Assembly (NCBI GenBank): GCA_009692615.1
Contig: SHYW01000051.1
Span: 1-33,962 of the forward strand
DNA: 33,962 nucleotides
DNA from: Deltaproteobacteria bacterium
Lineage (GTDB): Bacteria; Desulfobacterota; Binatia; UBA9968
Reading direction: 5' to 3'
The stretch's first letter is position 1, and each line of letters begins with the position of its first letter. A model generated the notes under the pieces. The model was not told where the DNA came from and did not search any database. It was given only the letters and a program-made list of their open reading frames with translations. Below, piece after piece: positions 19,500 through 27,954 of this stretch. Position numbers and translations under genes: made by a program.

Positions 19500-20633
19500 A
19501 TGGCCGAAGCAGAAAAACAAGAACCCATCATTACCATGTGGAGCAAGGAATTCACCTACGACCGGTGGATGAAGTCGAAAGGTATTCCGATCCACAAGGG
19601 CTATTTTATCCCTGATCTTCGCACCGTCGAGTTGGAGTGGTGGGAAGAACGAGGCTGCAAGGCCGCCTTCATTCAGCTCTGGGGCCAAGAAGGCGTCAGC
19701 GCCGCGCGCGTCACTGAAGTTCCTCCCGGCAAATCGTTGCCGCCGGTTAAGTTCGCCTTGGATGAAGTCGTCTACGTATGCTCCGGCCGCGGTTTGACCA
19801 CCGTCTGGTCTGGCGAAGGCAAGCCGAAGAAGAACTTCGAATGGCAAGAGCACTCGATGTTTCTCATACCGCGTAACCACTGGCATGTGTTTAGCAACAT
19901 GACCGGCGACAAGCCGGTTAAGCTGTTTCACTACAGCTATATGCCGATGGCGATGTCGGCGTTGCCCGAACCCGACATGTATTTCAACAATCCTTACGAA
20001 TCGAAAATCACCGCCGATCAGGGCGATTTTTATTCCGAAGCGAAGATGGTTCAGGCGAAAGACGCTGATGAAGGTTTGGGTATGCGCGCCTTCTGGTACG
20101 GCAATTTTTTTCCCGACATGCGCGCTTGGAACAAGCTCGATGCCAACGAACGGCGCGGCGCCGGCGGCAAGAGCGTGTTCATGCAGTTCCCCAATTCCGA
20201 ATTGACCGCCCATATGTCGGTGTTCGCCCCTAAGACCTACAAGAAGGCGCATCGTCATGGCCCTGGACGGGCGATCATCATTCCCGCCGGCGAAGGCTAC
20301 TCGATCATGTGGGAAGAGGGCAAAGAGAAAGTCGTTTGCCCGTGGCATGAATGCAGCATGATCACGCCGCCGAACAAATGGTTTCACCAGCATTTCAACG
20401 CCGGCGGTGACATGGCGCGTTATTTGGCGCTCCATCCGCCCATGCAGTTCCATGGCCACGCGGAAAAGATCGAAGACCGCGCCAAAGATCAGATCGAGTA
20501 TCCTAACGAGGATCCGTTCATTCGTCAGAAATTCGCGGAAGAGTTGGGCAAGCGCGGCATCGAGAGCATCATGCCCGCCGAAGCCTACACCAACCCCGAC
20601 TACGACTGGTCCAAGACGATGGGCAAGCAATAA
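19500..20633 (+). CDS. Bicupin protein (paralogue A), ethanolamine-lyase-associated type
   Basis: The 377-residue protein is a two-barrel cupin. The C-terminal barrel has HRHGPG (His251, His253) and later NKWFHQHFN (His296, His298), enough for a metal site. The N-terminal barrel keeps a Glu in ALDEVVYV and RNHWHV but has no HxH in its first motif, so that half is probably non-metal or altered. No signal peptide is seen. AAGGAGG at 19487-19493 supports the ATG. A perfect hairpin follows the stop, and an EutA-type gene is next. Proteins of this kind have been labelled 'ethanolamine ammonia-lyase-activating protein', a label I recall from annotation only; the actual activity is not shown. The paralogue at 24136 is about the same length and clearly related. 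Confidence 0.8.
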   Translation: MAEAEKQEPIITMWSKEFTYDRWMKSKGIPIHKGYFIPDLRTVELEWWEERGCKAAFIQLWGQEGVSAARVTEVPPGKSLPPVKFALDEVVYVCSGRGLTTVWSGEGKPKKNFEWQEHSMFLIPRNHWHVFSNMTGDKPVKLFHYSYMPMAMSALPEPDMYFNNPYESKITADQGDFYSEAKMVQAKDADEGLGMRAFWYGNFFPDMRAWNKLDANERRGAGGKSVFMQFPNSELTAHMSVFAPKTYKKAHRHGPGRAIIIPAGEGYSIMWEEGKEKVVCPWHECSMITPPNKWFHQHFNAGGDMARYLALHPPMQFHGHAEKIEDRAKDQIEYPNEDPFIRQKFAEELGKRGIESIMPAEAYTNPDYDWSKTMGKQ

Positions 20634-20660
20634 GTCATCATAAACTAAAAATTCGATTAC

Positions 20661-20697
20661 GGAATCCCCGCTCCAGTGAGCGGGGATTCCTGTTATT
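20661..20697 (+). terminator. Strong hairpin terminator after bicupin A
   Basis: GGAATCCCCGCTC (20661-20673) and GAGCGGGGATTCC (20678-20690) form a perfect 13-bp stem with a 4-base loop, followed by TGTTATT. The T tail is weak but the stem is very stable. It ends 20 bases before the next ATG, so the EutA-type gene would be read through only partly or has its own start within a small gap. Confidence 0.65.
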
Positions 20698-20710
20698 GGG
20701 GTAGAACAAT

Positions 20711-22255
20711 ATGGCGGACGCTATACAGAGGCTACAGATGCACGACGATATCTACGATCACGACCATCCGGATAATTTCATCATTAAAGAGGATGAGATC
20801 GTCACCGACATCGAAGGGTTGGAGATGTTCTCGCTGAAAAGCGTCGGCATCGACATCGGCTCGTCGACATCGCATTTAATTTTCTCGCATATCACGCTGC
20901 GGCGCGAAGGCGCGTCGTTGTCTGGCAAGTTTCGGGTCACCGGTCGCGAGGTGCTCTATCGCTCGCCGATCATGCTGACGCCCTACACTTCGGCGACCAA
21001 GATCGATACCGATAAGGTCAATGAGTTCATCCACAACGCTTATAAAGAAGCGGGCTTGACGCCGGAGGATGTCGACACCGGCGCGGTGATCATCACCGGC
21101 GAAGCTCTGAAAAAAGAAAACGCCCAACCGATCGTTGAGAACTTCGCCAAATACTCCGGCAAGTTCATCTGTGCCGCGGCGGGCCATAATCATGAGGCGC
21201 TACTGGCCGCTTACGGCTGTGGCGCGGTGGATCTTTCCAAGGGCGAGCACAAGACTGTGCTCAACGTCGACATGGGCGGCGGCACGACCAAATTTTCTCT
21301 TGTCGAAGAAGGCGTCGTGACGCAGACCGCATCGATCAGCATCGGCGCGCGGCTGATCGCCTTCGACGAGAAAGACCAAATCACGCGCATCGAAGATCCC
21401 GGTCGAATCATGATGACCGAGCTTGGCCACAAAGTTGAGCTGGGCCAGAAGATCAGCGAGAAAATGAAAGAGGACTTCGGCGCCTATATGGCGAAGATTC
21501 TCTTCGAGGTCATTGAAACTGGGCCCAAGTCGCCGATGGCGAGTTCGCTCATGGTGACGCCGCCGTTCGTCAATTATACCGGCTTCAAACAAGTGCAGCA
21601 CTTGGTTTTTTCCGGCGGCGTTTCCGAGCATGTTTACGACCGCGACCCGAAGTCCTATGGCGATATCGGCCCGGTGCTTGGCAAGAACATGCGCGATTAT
21701 TTAAAAAAACTGCCCAAGGGTGTGCTACGCGAGCCCATCGAAGGCATCCGTGCCACGGTCATCGGCGCCGGCGAGTACACGATTCAAGCGAGCGGCAACA
21801 CCAGCTATGTTTCCAACGAGAAGGCGCTGCCGGTGCATGGTCTCAAGGTCATTCAAGCGCCGGTGCGCGAGGGCGAGTCGGTGAGCGCTGGGCTCAAACA
21901 GGCGCTAAGAAAGTTTGACCTGAAAAGCTTCACTTCCGGCTTGGCTCTGTCCTTGACGGTCAGCGGCGTGCCCACCTATCAATCGGTGCGGCGCATTGCT
22001 GAGGGCGTCGCCGAGATTCTCAAGGAGGCCGACGATGCCACGTGCCCGCTCTATTTAACCCTGGACTTGGATATCGCCAAGTCGCTGGGCGCGATTCTGC
22101 GCGACGAACTCAACGTTTCCCGCGACATTATCGCCATCGACGGCATCGAAGTCGGCGACTTGGATTACATCGATATCGGCGAATGCTTGGGGATCACGGA
22201 AGTGATCCCCGTGACCGTCAAGTCGCTGATGTTTCCGACGACGATGAGCGATTAG
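20711..22255 (+). CDS. eutA: EutA-type ethanolamine ammonia-lyase reactivase (ASKHA ATPase), orphan
   Basis: EutA removes damaged cobalamin from ethanolamine ammonia-lyase in an ATP-driven cycle. The 514-residue protein has the ASKHA phosphate motifs GIDIGSSTSHL (46-56) and DMGGGTTKF (187-195), plus the EutA-type blocks VFSGGVSEHVY, RATVIGAGEYTIQASGN and the C-terminal YIDIGECLGITEVIPVTVKS. These strongly resemble enterobacterial EutA. It is longer than the usual length because of a roughly 40-residue N-terminal extension rich in His and Asp (HDDIYDHDHPD at 11-21). No eutB or eutC is in the window, so the target enzyme is elsewhere or different. A strong terminator follows. Assignment to the EutA family is firm; the substrate is not. 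Confidence 0.87.
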   Translation: MADAIQRLQMHDDIYDHDHPDNFIIKEDEIVTDIEGLEMFSLKSVGIDIGSSTSHLIFSHITLRREGASLSGKFRVTGREVLYRSPIMLTPYTSATKIDTDKVNEFIHNAYKEAGLTPEDVDTGAVIITGEALKKENAQPIVENFAKYSGKFICAAAGHNHEALLAAYGCGAVDLSKGEHKTVLNVDMGGGTTKFSLVEEGVVTQTASISIGARLIAFDEKDQITRIEDPGRIMMTELGHKVELGQKISEKMKEDFGAYMAKILFEVIETGPKSPMASSLMVTPPFVNYTGFKQVQHLVFSGGVSEHVYDRDPKSYGDIGPVLGKNMRDYLKKLPKGVLREPIEGIRATVIGAGEYTIQASGNTSYVSNEKALPVHGLKVIQAPVREGESVSAGLKQALRKFDLKSFTSGLALSLTVSGVPTYQSVRRIAEGVAEILKEADDATCPLYLTLDLDIAKSLGAILRDELNVSRDIIAIDGIEVGDLDYIDIGECLGITEVIPVTVKSLMFPTTMSD

Positions 22256-22282
22256 CGCGTTCGAATTGGTTATAAGTTGCAC

Positions 22283-22315
22283 AAAGGCCTCGCCCACCAG
22301 CGGGGCCTTTTTTTT
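22283..22315 (+). terminator. Intrinsic terminator after the EutA-type gene
   Basis: AAAGGCCTCG (22283-22292) pairs with CGGGGCCTTT (22301-22310), one G.T pair, around an 8-base loop. T residues from 22308 to 22315 give an eight-base T run. This is a textbook rho-independent terminator. Confidence 0.85.
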
Positions 22316-22339
22316 GGGGCAATACTCACAGGATCATCA

Positions 22340-23203
22340 ATGGCTGAATACTTCGCCTTCCAAGCCGCGCTGTGCTTTTCTATCGCCCATGTGCTCATCC
22401 GGCGCGGTTTAGTCGGCTCCAACGCATTGACCTGTTCGCTGATTTCCCTGGCGACCACGGCGACGATTTTTTGGCTGCTGGTTCTAGTCTTGATTCCATT
22501 ATCCGCCCTGTGGACGCCGGCCATCGGTTACTTTATCGCCGCCGGGATTTTCGCGCCGGCCATCGGCCAGACCCTGGGTTACATCGGCATCGAGCGGATC
22601 GGCGTGGCGCGCTCGACGCCGATCGTCAACTCGGCGCCGATCTTTTCGTCGAGCTTCGCGGTGCTGTTTTTGGGCGAAGTGTGGACCGGGCAAAATATTC
22701 TCGGCACTCTGTCGGTCATCACCGGTGTGATCATCTTATCTTCAGGTAAAAATTCCGCGGGTGATGAGTGGCGCAAGATCGACATTCTTTATCCGCTCGT
22801 CGCCGCGGTGGCTTTCGGTATCTCGACGACGCTGAGAAAATCTGGATTGTCGCAATTACCTATTCCGCTGTTGGGCGCGGCGGTGACGGTGGGCACGGCG
22901 TTTATGATATTGCTGTTGCTGGTTCAATGGCGTGGCGGCCGCCAGGCGCTGAAATTCAATTCAATCAGCACGCGCTGGTTGTTCGGCGCCGCGGTGGTCA
23001 ACACCGGCGCGATTCTCTCGGTGTTCTCGGCGCTCAACGTCGGTAAAATCGTTCGGGTCGAGCCGTTGATCGCCTGTAATCCTTTGTTAACGATTGTTTG
23101 GGTGGGAATTTTTCTGCGCCAAATCGAGCGCATCTCGGCGCGCATCGTGGTCGGCGCGCTGTTCACGGTGTTGGGAACCACGTTGGTGGTGACGGCGCGA
23201 TAA
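22340..23203 (+). CDS. EamA/DMT-superfamily transporter, paralogue 1
   Basis: The 288-codon frame (287 residues) has about ten membrane segments arranged as two repeated halves of five, the hallmark of the drug/metabolite transporter family. Each half holds an EamA-like core (IRRGLVGSNAL..., IGIERIGVARSTPIVNSAPI; then STTLRKSGL..., VEPLIACNPLLTIVWVGIFL). The frame is open from 22277, but that start lies inside the terminator, so ATG 22340 (MAEYFAFQAALCFSIAH), with AGGA upstream, is chosen. The next gene is a paralogue beginning ten bases after this stop. The two might work as a heterodimer or as separate exporters; the substrate is unknown. Confidence 0.85.
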   Translation: MAEYFAFQAALCFSIAHVLIRRGLVGSNALTCSLISLATTATIFWLLVLVLIPLSALWTPAIGYFIAAGIFAPAIGQTLGYIGIERIGVARSTPIVNSAPIFSSSFAVLFLGEVWTGQNILGTLSVITGVIILSSGKNSAGDEWRKIDILYPLVAAVAFGISTTLRKSGLSQLPIPLLGAAVTVGTAFMILLLLVQWRGGRQALKFNSISTRWLFGAAVVNTGAILSVFSALNVGKIVRVEPLIACNPLLTIVWVGIFLRQIERISARIVVGALFTVLGTTLVVTAR

Positions 23204-23212
23204 TTTTTTGCC

Positions 23213-24073
23213 ATGGCGATCTACTTTTCCTTTCAAGCGGCGCTGTGTTTTTCCATAGCCCATATTTTCATCCGGCGCGGTTTGGTCGATTCCAACGCCA
23301 TGACCGGTTCGTTTATTTCCTTGTCCATGAGCGCGGTGGTGCTCTGGCTCGCCGTGCCATTTTTCGCGCCGTTTGACGCACTGTGGAATCCGGCGGCCCT
23401 GTTGTTTGTCGTCGCCGGTATTTTCGCGCCCGGCATCGGCCGGACTTTGAGTTACGTCGGTATCGAAAAAATCGGCGTGTCCCGCTCGGTGCCGATCGCC
23501 AACTCGTCGCCGATCTTCGCCTCGGTATTCGCGGTGACCTTTCTCGCCGAGACTTGGGTCTTGCAGAACGTCATCGGCACGCTGCTGGTCATCGGCGGTA
23601 TCGTTGTGCTGTCGATGGCGAAACCTGCGCGGGGCGAGTGGCGCAAAATCGATGTGATCTATCCATTGATCGGCGCGGTTGCCTTCGGCGCGTCAACGAC
23701 GCTGCGAAAATTTGGTTTAGGTTTCATCAACATTCCGCTGCTCGCTGCCGCAGTGACCGCGGGCTCGGCGGCGCTGTTCTCGTTTGCCCTGCTACAAATT
23801 CAGGGCGGCAGGCGGGCGTTTAAGCTCAACCGCCGTAGCGCCGCTTGGCTTTTTCCCGCCGGTTTGTTCAATACCGCGGCGATGCTCTCGGTGTTCTTCG
23901 CTTTGAGTCACGGCAAGGTGGTCATCGTCGAACCGCTGGTGAGTTCAAATCCAGTGACGACCTTGCTTTTAACGTCGATCTTTTTGCGCGATGTCGAGTC
24001 GCTTACGCTGCGGGTGATTCTCGGCGCGGCGTTGACCGTCACCGGGACGGTTCTCGTGGTGCTGGTGAAATGA
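23213..24073 (+). CDS. EamA/DMT-superfamily transporter, paralogue 2
   Basis: This 286-residue protein is plainly a duplicate of its upstream neighbour: both start with a nearly identical FQAALCFSIAH, share IRRGLV, GIFAP, WRKID and STTLRK, and have equal length. About ten membrane helices are visible in two halves. Only nine bases separate it from the first stop, so the two are co-transcribed. Differences cluster in the loops and membrane segments, so substrate or partner choice may differ. It is followed after 62 bases by the second bicupin. The ribosome binding site is weak, which suggests coupling to the upstream gene. Confidence 0.85.
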   Translation: MAIYFSFQAALCFSIAHIFIRRGLVDSNAMTGSFISLSMSAVVLWLAVPFFAPFDALWNPAALLFVVAGIFAPGIGRTLSYVGIEKIGVSRSVPIANSSPIFASVFAVTFLAETWVLQNVIGTLLVIGGIVVLSMAKPARGEWRKIDVIYPLIGAVAFGASTTLRKFGLGFINIPLLAAAVTAGSAALFSFALLQIQGGRRAFKLNRRSAAWLFPAGLFNTAAMLSVFFALSHGKVVIVEPLVSSNPVTTLLLTSIFLRDVESLTLRVILGAALTVTGTVLVVLVK

Positions 24074-24135
24074 GTTGTTTCACCCTTTGCAGGTGATAAT
24101 AATAATCACAATCAAAGTTCGGAGGGTTAGCGAAG

Positions 24136-25275
24136 ATGTCCAAGGCGATGCAAGCGGAACGCAAAATGTGGAGCAAGTTCTACAGCTACGATGAGTGGAT
24201 GGAAGGCCAAGGGATTCCCATCTACCGCGGCTACTACATCGAGGATCTGCGGACATTGGAATTGAAATGGTGGGACGCTCGCGAGTGCAACTCGGCGTTC
24301 ATTCAACTGGTCGGCCAGGAGGGGGTTACTTCCGCGCGAGTTACGGAAATCCCTCCGGGCAAGACTTTGCCGCCGCTGAAATTCGCCCTTGATGAAATTG
24401 TCTACGTCGTTGAAGGGCGCGGGCTGACGACCATTTGGTCCGGCGAGAAGCGGCCGAAGAAATCTTTCGAGTGGCAAAAACACAGTATGTTCTTGCTGCC
24501 GCACAACTATACACACCAGTTCACCAACATGCAGGGCGACAAGCCGGTGCGCTTGCTGCATTACAATTACTTGCCGCTGACTTTGTCCGGCCTGCGCGAT
24601 GTCAATTTCATCTTCGGCAACAATTACGAAGGCGCCGACATTCACAACGAGATGGATTTTTATTCCGAAGCGAAAATGGTTTCGCAAAATAATCTCGACG
24701 AGACCTGGGGCCGGCGCGCCTACTGGTACGGTAATTTTTTCCCCGACATGAAAGCCTGGGACAAGCTCGATAGCAACGCCCGGCGCGGCGCCGGCGGCCG
24801 TAGTGTGTACATTCAATTCCCCGACTCGGAAATGTCCTGCCACATGTCGGTGTTCGACGCGCGCTTATACAAGAAGGCCCACCGCCATGGCCCCGGCCGT
24901 GTGATCGTCATCCCAGTCGGCGAAGGCTACTCGATCATGTGGGAAGAGGGCAAAGACAAAGTCGTCGTGCCGTGGCATGAAGCGAGCTTGTTCGTGCCGC
25001 CCAACAAATGGTTCCACCAACATTTCAACGCCGGCGGCGATCCGGCGCGCTATTTGGCGCTCCATCCGCCCATGCAGTTCCACGGCCACGCGGAAAAAGT
25101 CGAAGACCGCGCCAAAGACCAGATCGAATATTGCAACGAAGATAAATGGGTGCGCGAAAAATTCGAAGGCGAGATGAGCAAACGCGGAATCAAATCGCTG
25201 ATGCCGCCGGAAGCCTACAGCGATCCGAACTTCGAATGGAATTGGAAACCGTTTGTCGAGCAAAAGCTGAAGTAA
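24136..25275 (+). CDS. Bicupin protein (paralogue B), ethanolamine-lyase-associated type
   Basis: This 379-residue bicupin is clearly a paralogue of the one at 19500: both start with MWSK followed by a YDxWM phrase, share RRGAGG and YKKAHRHGPGR, GEGYSIMWEEGK, NKWFHQHFNAGGD and RYLALHPPMQFHGHAEK. The C-terminal barrel keeps the HRHGPG and HQH ligands; the N-terminal barrel lacks HxH but keeps ALDEIVYV and LPHNYTHQF, the latter with two His. GGAGG lies 13-17 bases before the ATG. A strong bidirectional hairpin ends the gene. The two bicupins bracket the EutA-type gene and the two transporters, which suggests a shared pathway rather than random duplication. Confidence 0.8.
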   Translation: MSKAMQAERKMWSKFYSYDEWMEGQGIPIYRGYYIEDLRTLELKWWDARECNSAFIQLVGQEGVTSARVTEIPPGKTLPPLKFALDEIVYVVEGRGLTTIWSGEKRPKKSFEWQKHSMFLLPHNYTHQFTNMQGDKPVRLLHYNYLPLTLSGLRDVNFIFGNNYEGADIHNEMDFYSEAKMVSQNNLDETWGRRAYWYGNFFPDMKAWDKLDSNARRGAGGRSVYIQFPDSEMSCHMSVFDARLYKKAHRHGPGRVIVIPVGEGYSIMWEEGKDKVVVPWHEASLFVPPNKWFHQHFNAGGDPARYLALHPPMQFHGHAEKVEDRAKDQIEYCNEDKWVREKFEGEMSKRGIKSLMPPEAYSDPNFEWNWKPFVEQKLK

Positions 25276-25299
25276 GCTGCTGCAGTTTTCACCGCCATA

Positions 25300-25335
25300 A
25301 ACAAAAAAGCCCCACCGATGTGGGGCTTTTTTGTT
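25300..25335. terminator. Bidirectional terminator between bicupin B and the M61 peptidase
   Basis: AACAAAAAAGCCCCAC (25300-25315) and GTGGGGCTTTTTTGTT (25320-25335) form a perfect 16-bp stem with a 4-base loop. The T-rich end on one side and A-rich end on the other serve transcripts from both directions; the flanking genes are convergent. Confidence 0.85.
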
Positions 25336-25360
25336 TGCGGGCAGCCAAGATTCCATCGGT

Positions 25361-27265
25361 TTAGGTGCGCGGCTTTAAAATCGCCGTGAGCTGATCGTCC
25401 GCGCCGTCGATGCGCTCGAGAGTGGGATAGCGCAATCCTTCGAAGTACGGCAGACGAACGGTTCGATAGCGATCGAAGGTTTTTACCAATAGCTCAATCG
25501 GCTGATTCGCGCCTTTGGCAGCGCGAATGGCGTCGAGCAGCAGTTCCGGTGTAAACTCTTGGCCGTTGACGGCGATCAGCGTGGCAGCCGTGGTAAGGCC
25601 GGCTTTAAAAGCGGGACTATCCCAGAGGACTTCGGTCACTTTGCCTTTGTCGCGGGTCGACACTACCAGGCCGAGCGAGAAGCCCAGGTTGATGGACCTG
25701 CTCCGCTCGTCCGCGGACTTCAGATAAGCGGACTGTTCTTCTCGGTAGATCAGCTGCCAGCCACTGCGCTTGAGACCATCGAGGGGTGCCGCCGGTCCAT
25801 GGCCATCGAGTCGCTCTTTCAGGAAGGCTTTCCAGTCGTACGGAGAAACAGTGTTGAGTGCCGCCGAGACATCGTCGAACGTGTAAGTGACGACATCGTA
25901 GCTTTTGTCTTTGGTGCCGAAGAAGGCGCGGGCGAAATCATCGAGCGAGCGCTGGTCCCGAGTAAGCTCGCGAAGCTTGGTATCCACGTCGAGCCACAGC
26001 AGAACGCCCTCGTTGTAGTAATCCACGGTGCGCTGCCAGCTCGGAAAGGGCAGCGATCTGCCGCCGAGGATTGGCTGATTAGTCGTGTCCTGCAGATTGC
26101 GCCACACGCGGCCGGGCCGGTTGCGATCGTGGACAGCCGCGATGTTCGCCAGCACATCCTTTGCGACTTGCGGTGACCAAAGTCCGGATCGCGCGCTCAG
26201 GACAATTCCCCAGAACTGCGTCTGGCCTTCATATACCCAAAGCAATGAGTCTTGCATCGGCACATTGAAGTTCGCCGTCCAAAGATCGGCCGGCCGGCGC
26301 TGCTTGCCGTTCCAAGAATGTGTCAACTCGTGCGCGAGCAGATCGCGCCCCGGAGCGTTTTTTTCCCACTCAGTGAAGTGGCCCGGGCGGTGCACGTTCT
26401 CGCTGGAACGGTGGTGCTCGAGACCGATGCCGCTGAAATTCTCGGTGAGCGCCAGTAAAAAATCATAACGATCGAACGCGCGCGTGCCGTAGAGCGCGTA
26501 GGCTTCTTTCATCAGTTTTCTGTAGGCCGCGAGCTGTTCAGGTTTGATTTCAAGTCTCGACGGATTGTCCGCGACCATATTGAGATGCACCGGCACATCG
26601 GCGCCAGGATCGAGATCGACGCGCTGGTAATGGCGGCCGGCAAACAACGGCGAGTCGACCAACATGTCGAGTGCAGTCGGCGCGAACTCAACGCGCTCGG
26701 CCCTGCGCGAGGCTACGTCCAATGCCGTGGCGAATTGCCAGCCCGCGGGTAACTTTACGTCGGCCTTTACCGCTATCCGGCTGGCGTAGTACCCAGCCGG
26801 ATAAAGCACCACGGTGTTCCATTGCAGGCCGAGGATTTCCGGTGTCGCGACGATGCGTCCTTGCTCGCTGGTCTGCGGCGAGGCGAACTGAAATTCGAGG
26901 TCGATGCGATCGGCATCGGCGGGCACTTCGATATGAAACGCATACATGTTGATTGGATCGCGCAGCCACGGTAAGCGCCGGCCGCGGGTCGTGACGATCA
27001 AACCTGTCAGCAGGTTAACCGGGCCGCTGGGTCCATGGGTGCCTGGTAACCACTGCGGATAGAGGAGCGTCAACGGACCCGGTTTCACCGGCACCGACTC
27101 GCGCACCGTGAACAGCCGGCGCTCCAGATCGGTTAGATCGACGCTTAAGCTCAGCGTGCCGGGATAAGCAATATCTTGCGGCGCGGGAATTTCGCCGGCA
27201 TTGACGGGCGTTACGCAGCAAAGGCAAAGCAGCGCGATGGTGAAAAAATTTTTTAAGTGAAACAT
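25361..27265 (-). CDS. Secreted M61-family peptidase with PDZ domain
   Basis: M61 enzymes (glycyl aminopeptidase type) are zinc metallopeptidases. The 634-residue protein has a signal peptide (MFHLKNFFTIALLCLCCVTP, ending VNA), a beta-rich N-terminal domain, the family phrase GIGLEHHRS (about 279-287), the zinc motif HELTHSWNGK (312-321, ligands His313 and His317 of HExxH after Ala) and EGQTQ (about 346-350) with the likely third ligand. A PDZ domain follows near 530-600 (VTEVLWDSPAFKAGLTTAAT and IAVNGQEFT). The usual HEYFH is here HELTH, a conservative change. It is the only gene on this unit, with a 296-base region upstream that holds a palindromic repeat. Confidence 0.9.
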   Translation of the reverse strand: MFHLKNFFTIALLCLCCVTPVNAGEIPAPQDIAYPGTLSLSVDLTDLERRLFTVRESVPVKPGPLTLLYPQWLPGTHGPSGPVNLLTGLIVTTRGRRLPWLRDPINMYAFHIEVPADADRIDLEFQFASPQTSEQGRIVATPEILGLQWNTVVLYPAGYYASRIAVKADVKLPAGWQFATALDVASRRAERVEFAPTALDMLVDSPLFAGRHYQRVDLDPGADVPVHLNMVADNPSRLEIKPEQLAAYRKLMKEAYALYGTRAFDRYDFLLALTENFSGIGLEHHRSSENVHRPGHFTEWEKNAPGRDLLAHELTHSWNGKQRRPADLWTANFNVPMQDSLLWVYEGQTQFWGIVLSARSGLWSPQVAKDVLANIAAVHDRNRPGRVWRNLQDTTNQPILGGRSLPFPSWQRTVDYYNEGVLLWLDVDTKLRELTRDQRSLDDFARAFFGTKDKSYDVVTYTFDDVSAALNTVSPYDWKAFLKERLDGHGPAAPLDGLKRSGWQLIYREEQSAYLKSADERSRSINLGFSLGLVVSTRDKGKVTEVLWDSPAFKAGLTTAATLIAVNGQEFTPELLLDAIRAAKGANQPIELLVKTFDRYRTVRLPYFEGLRYPTLERIDGADDQLTAILKPRT

Positions 27266-27452
27266 CTTGGAGCAACTCCCTGATCAGCGAACCAGCGCGT
27301 GTTGATCGGTATTCACTAGGTGCGAATGACGGACCAGCCTGCCGATGGCCATTGTCGGCGGAGCGTATCCGATAAGTTGGATTTACGTCAACGGCGAGCG
27401 GTGAAGAGAAAACTAAAGGTGGGTTCCAGGGGAAAAGTTGACTCTTCCTTCC

Positions 27453-27536
27453 GTCATTCCCACGCGGGCCAGCATCCAGGCAATCATTGGCTTGGCAGTG
27501 TGAGCAAAGATGGATGCCGGCCTGCGCCGGCATGAC
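27453..27536. repeat. 84-bp inverted-repeat element
   Basis: The ends are 26-bp inverted repeats (27453-27478 and 27511-27536) matching at 21 of 26 positions, around a 32-base centre. The ends begin GTCAT and contain GCATCCA, like the widely dispersed GTCATTCCCGC repeats. It lies in the 296-base gap upstream of the M61 gene, between two minus-strand genes. The rest of that gap, 27266-27452, shows no other feature. Confidence 0.55.
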
Positions 27537-27561
27537 AATACTTCACTTCAGGTGACTCCAA

Positions 27562-27906
27562 CTATTTGCCGTCGTCGATGCTGACGACAATGATGGCGTT
27601 GGCGATCAGCCAGCCGTCTTTGCCCGTCTCGTTGAGCACCTGCAAGCCACCTTGGACCACGTTGATATGGCTGCCTCCGTGGGGCAGCGAGTCGAGCACC
27701 GCTTGTTTGTCTACCGCTTCCGGCTTGGGCACGCCGATGGTGACATCCACCCGCATATCGTCGGCGGTCTTGCCCACTAGACGGGGAAATCCCAGGCTGC
27801 TGTGATGAATCGCATCGAACACCGCGCGCTTGGCGGCAGCAGTATAATCCAAGCCGTGCACATCCACGCCCATACCCATCTCTGTAACGCATCGTACCAA
27901 TGCCAT
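27562..27906 (-). CDS. Lin0512-family conserved protein
   Basis: The 114-residue protein matches the small conserved Lin0512 family by its signature EMGMGVDVHGLDYTAAAKRA near the N-terminus, followed by VFDAIHHSSL, VDVTIGVPKPEAVDKQAV, LPHGGS and the C-terminal IANAIIVVSIDDGK. The family has no established function. GGAGGT lies about eight bases upstream of the ATG. It starts 48 bases after the stop of the signal-less SBP-fold gene (27955) and is probably in the same transcript, which may link its role to that gene. Confidence 0.8.
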   Translation of the reverse strand: MALVRCVTEMGMGVDVHGLDYTAAAKRAVFDAIHHSSLGFPRLVGKTADDMRVDVTIGVPKPEAVDKQAVLDSLPHGGSHINVVQGGLQVLNETGKDGWLIANAIIVVSIDDGK

Positions 27907-27954
27907 GGCTAGTTACCTCCACCTGTTCGTTATCATCGAAGCGATACAGCGCTC

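Noticed and set aside
19440-20630. 396-codon minus-strand frame opposite bicupin A
   Set aside because: The plus-strand protein has cupin motifs and a strong AAGGAGG box, while the minus frame is His/Arg/Gly-rich with no motif.
27548-27922. Alternate minus-strand frame over the Lin0512 gene
   Set aside because: The other frame holds the family signature and the ribosome binding site.
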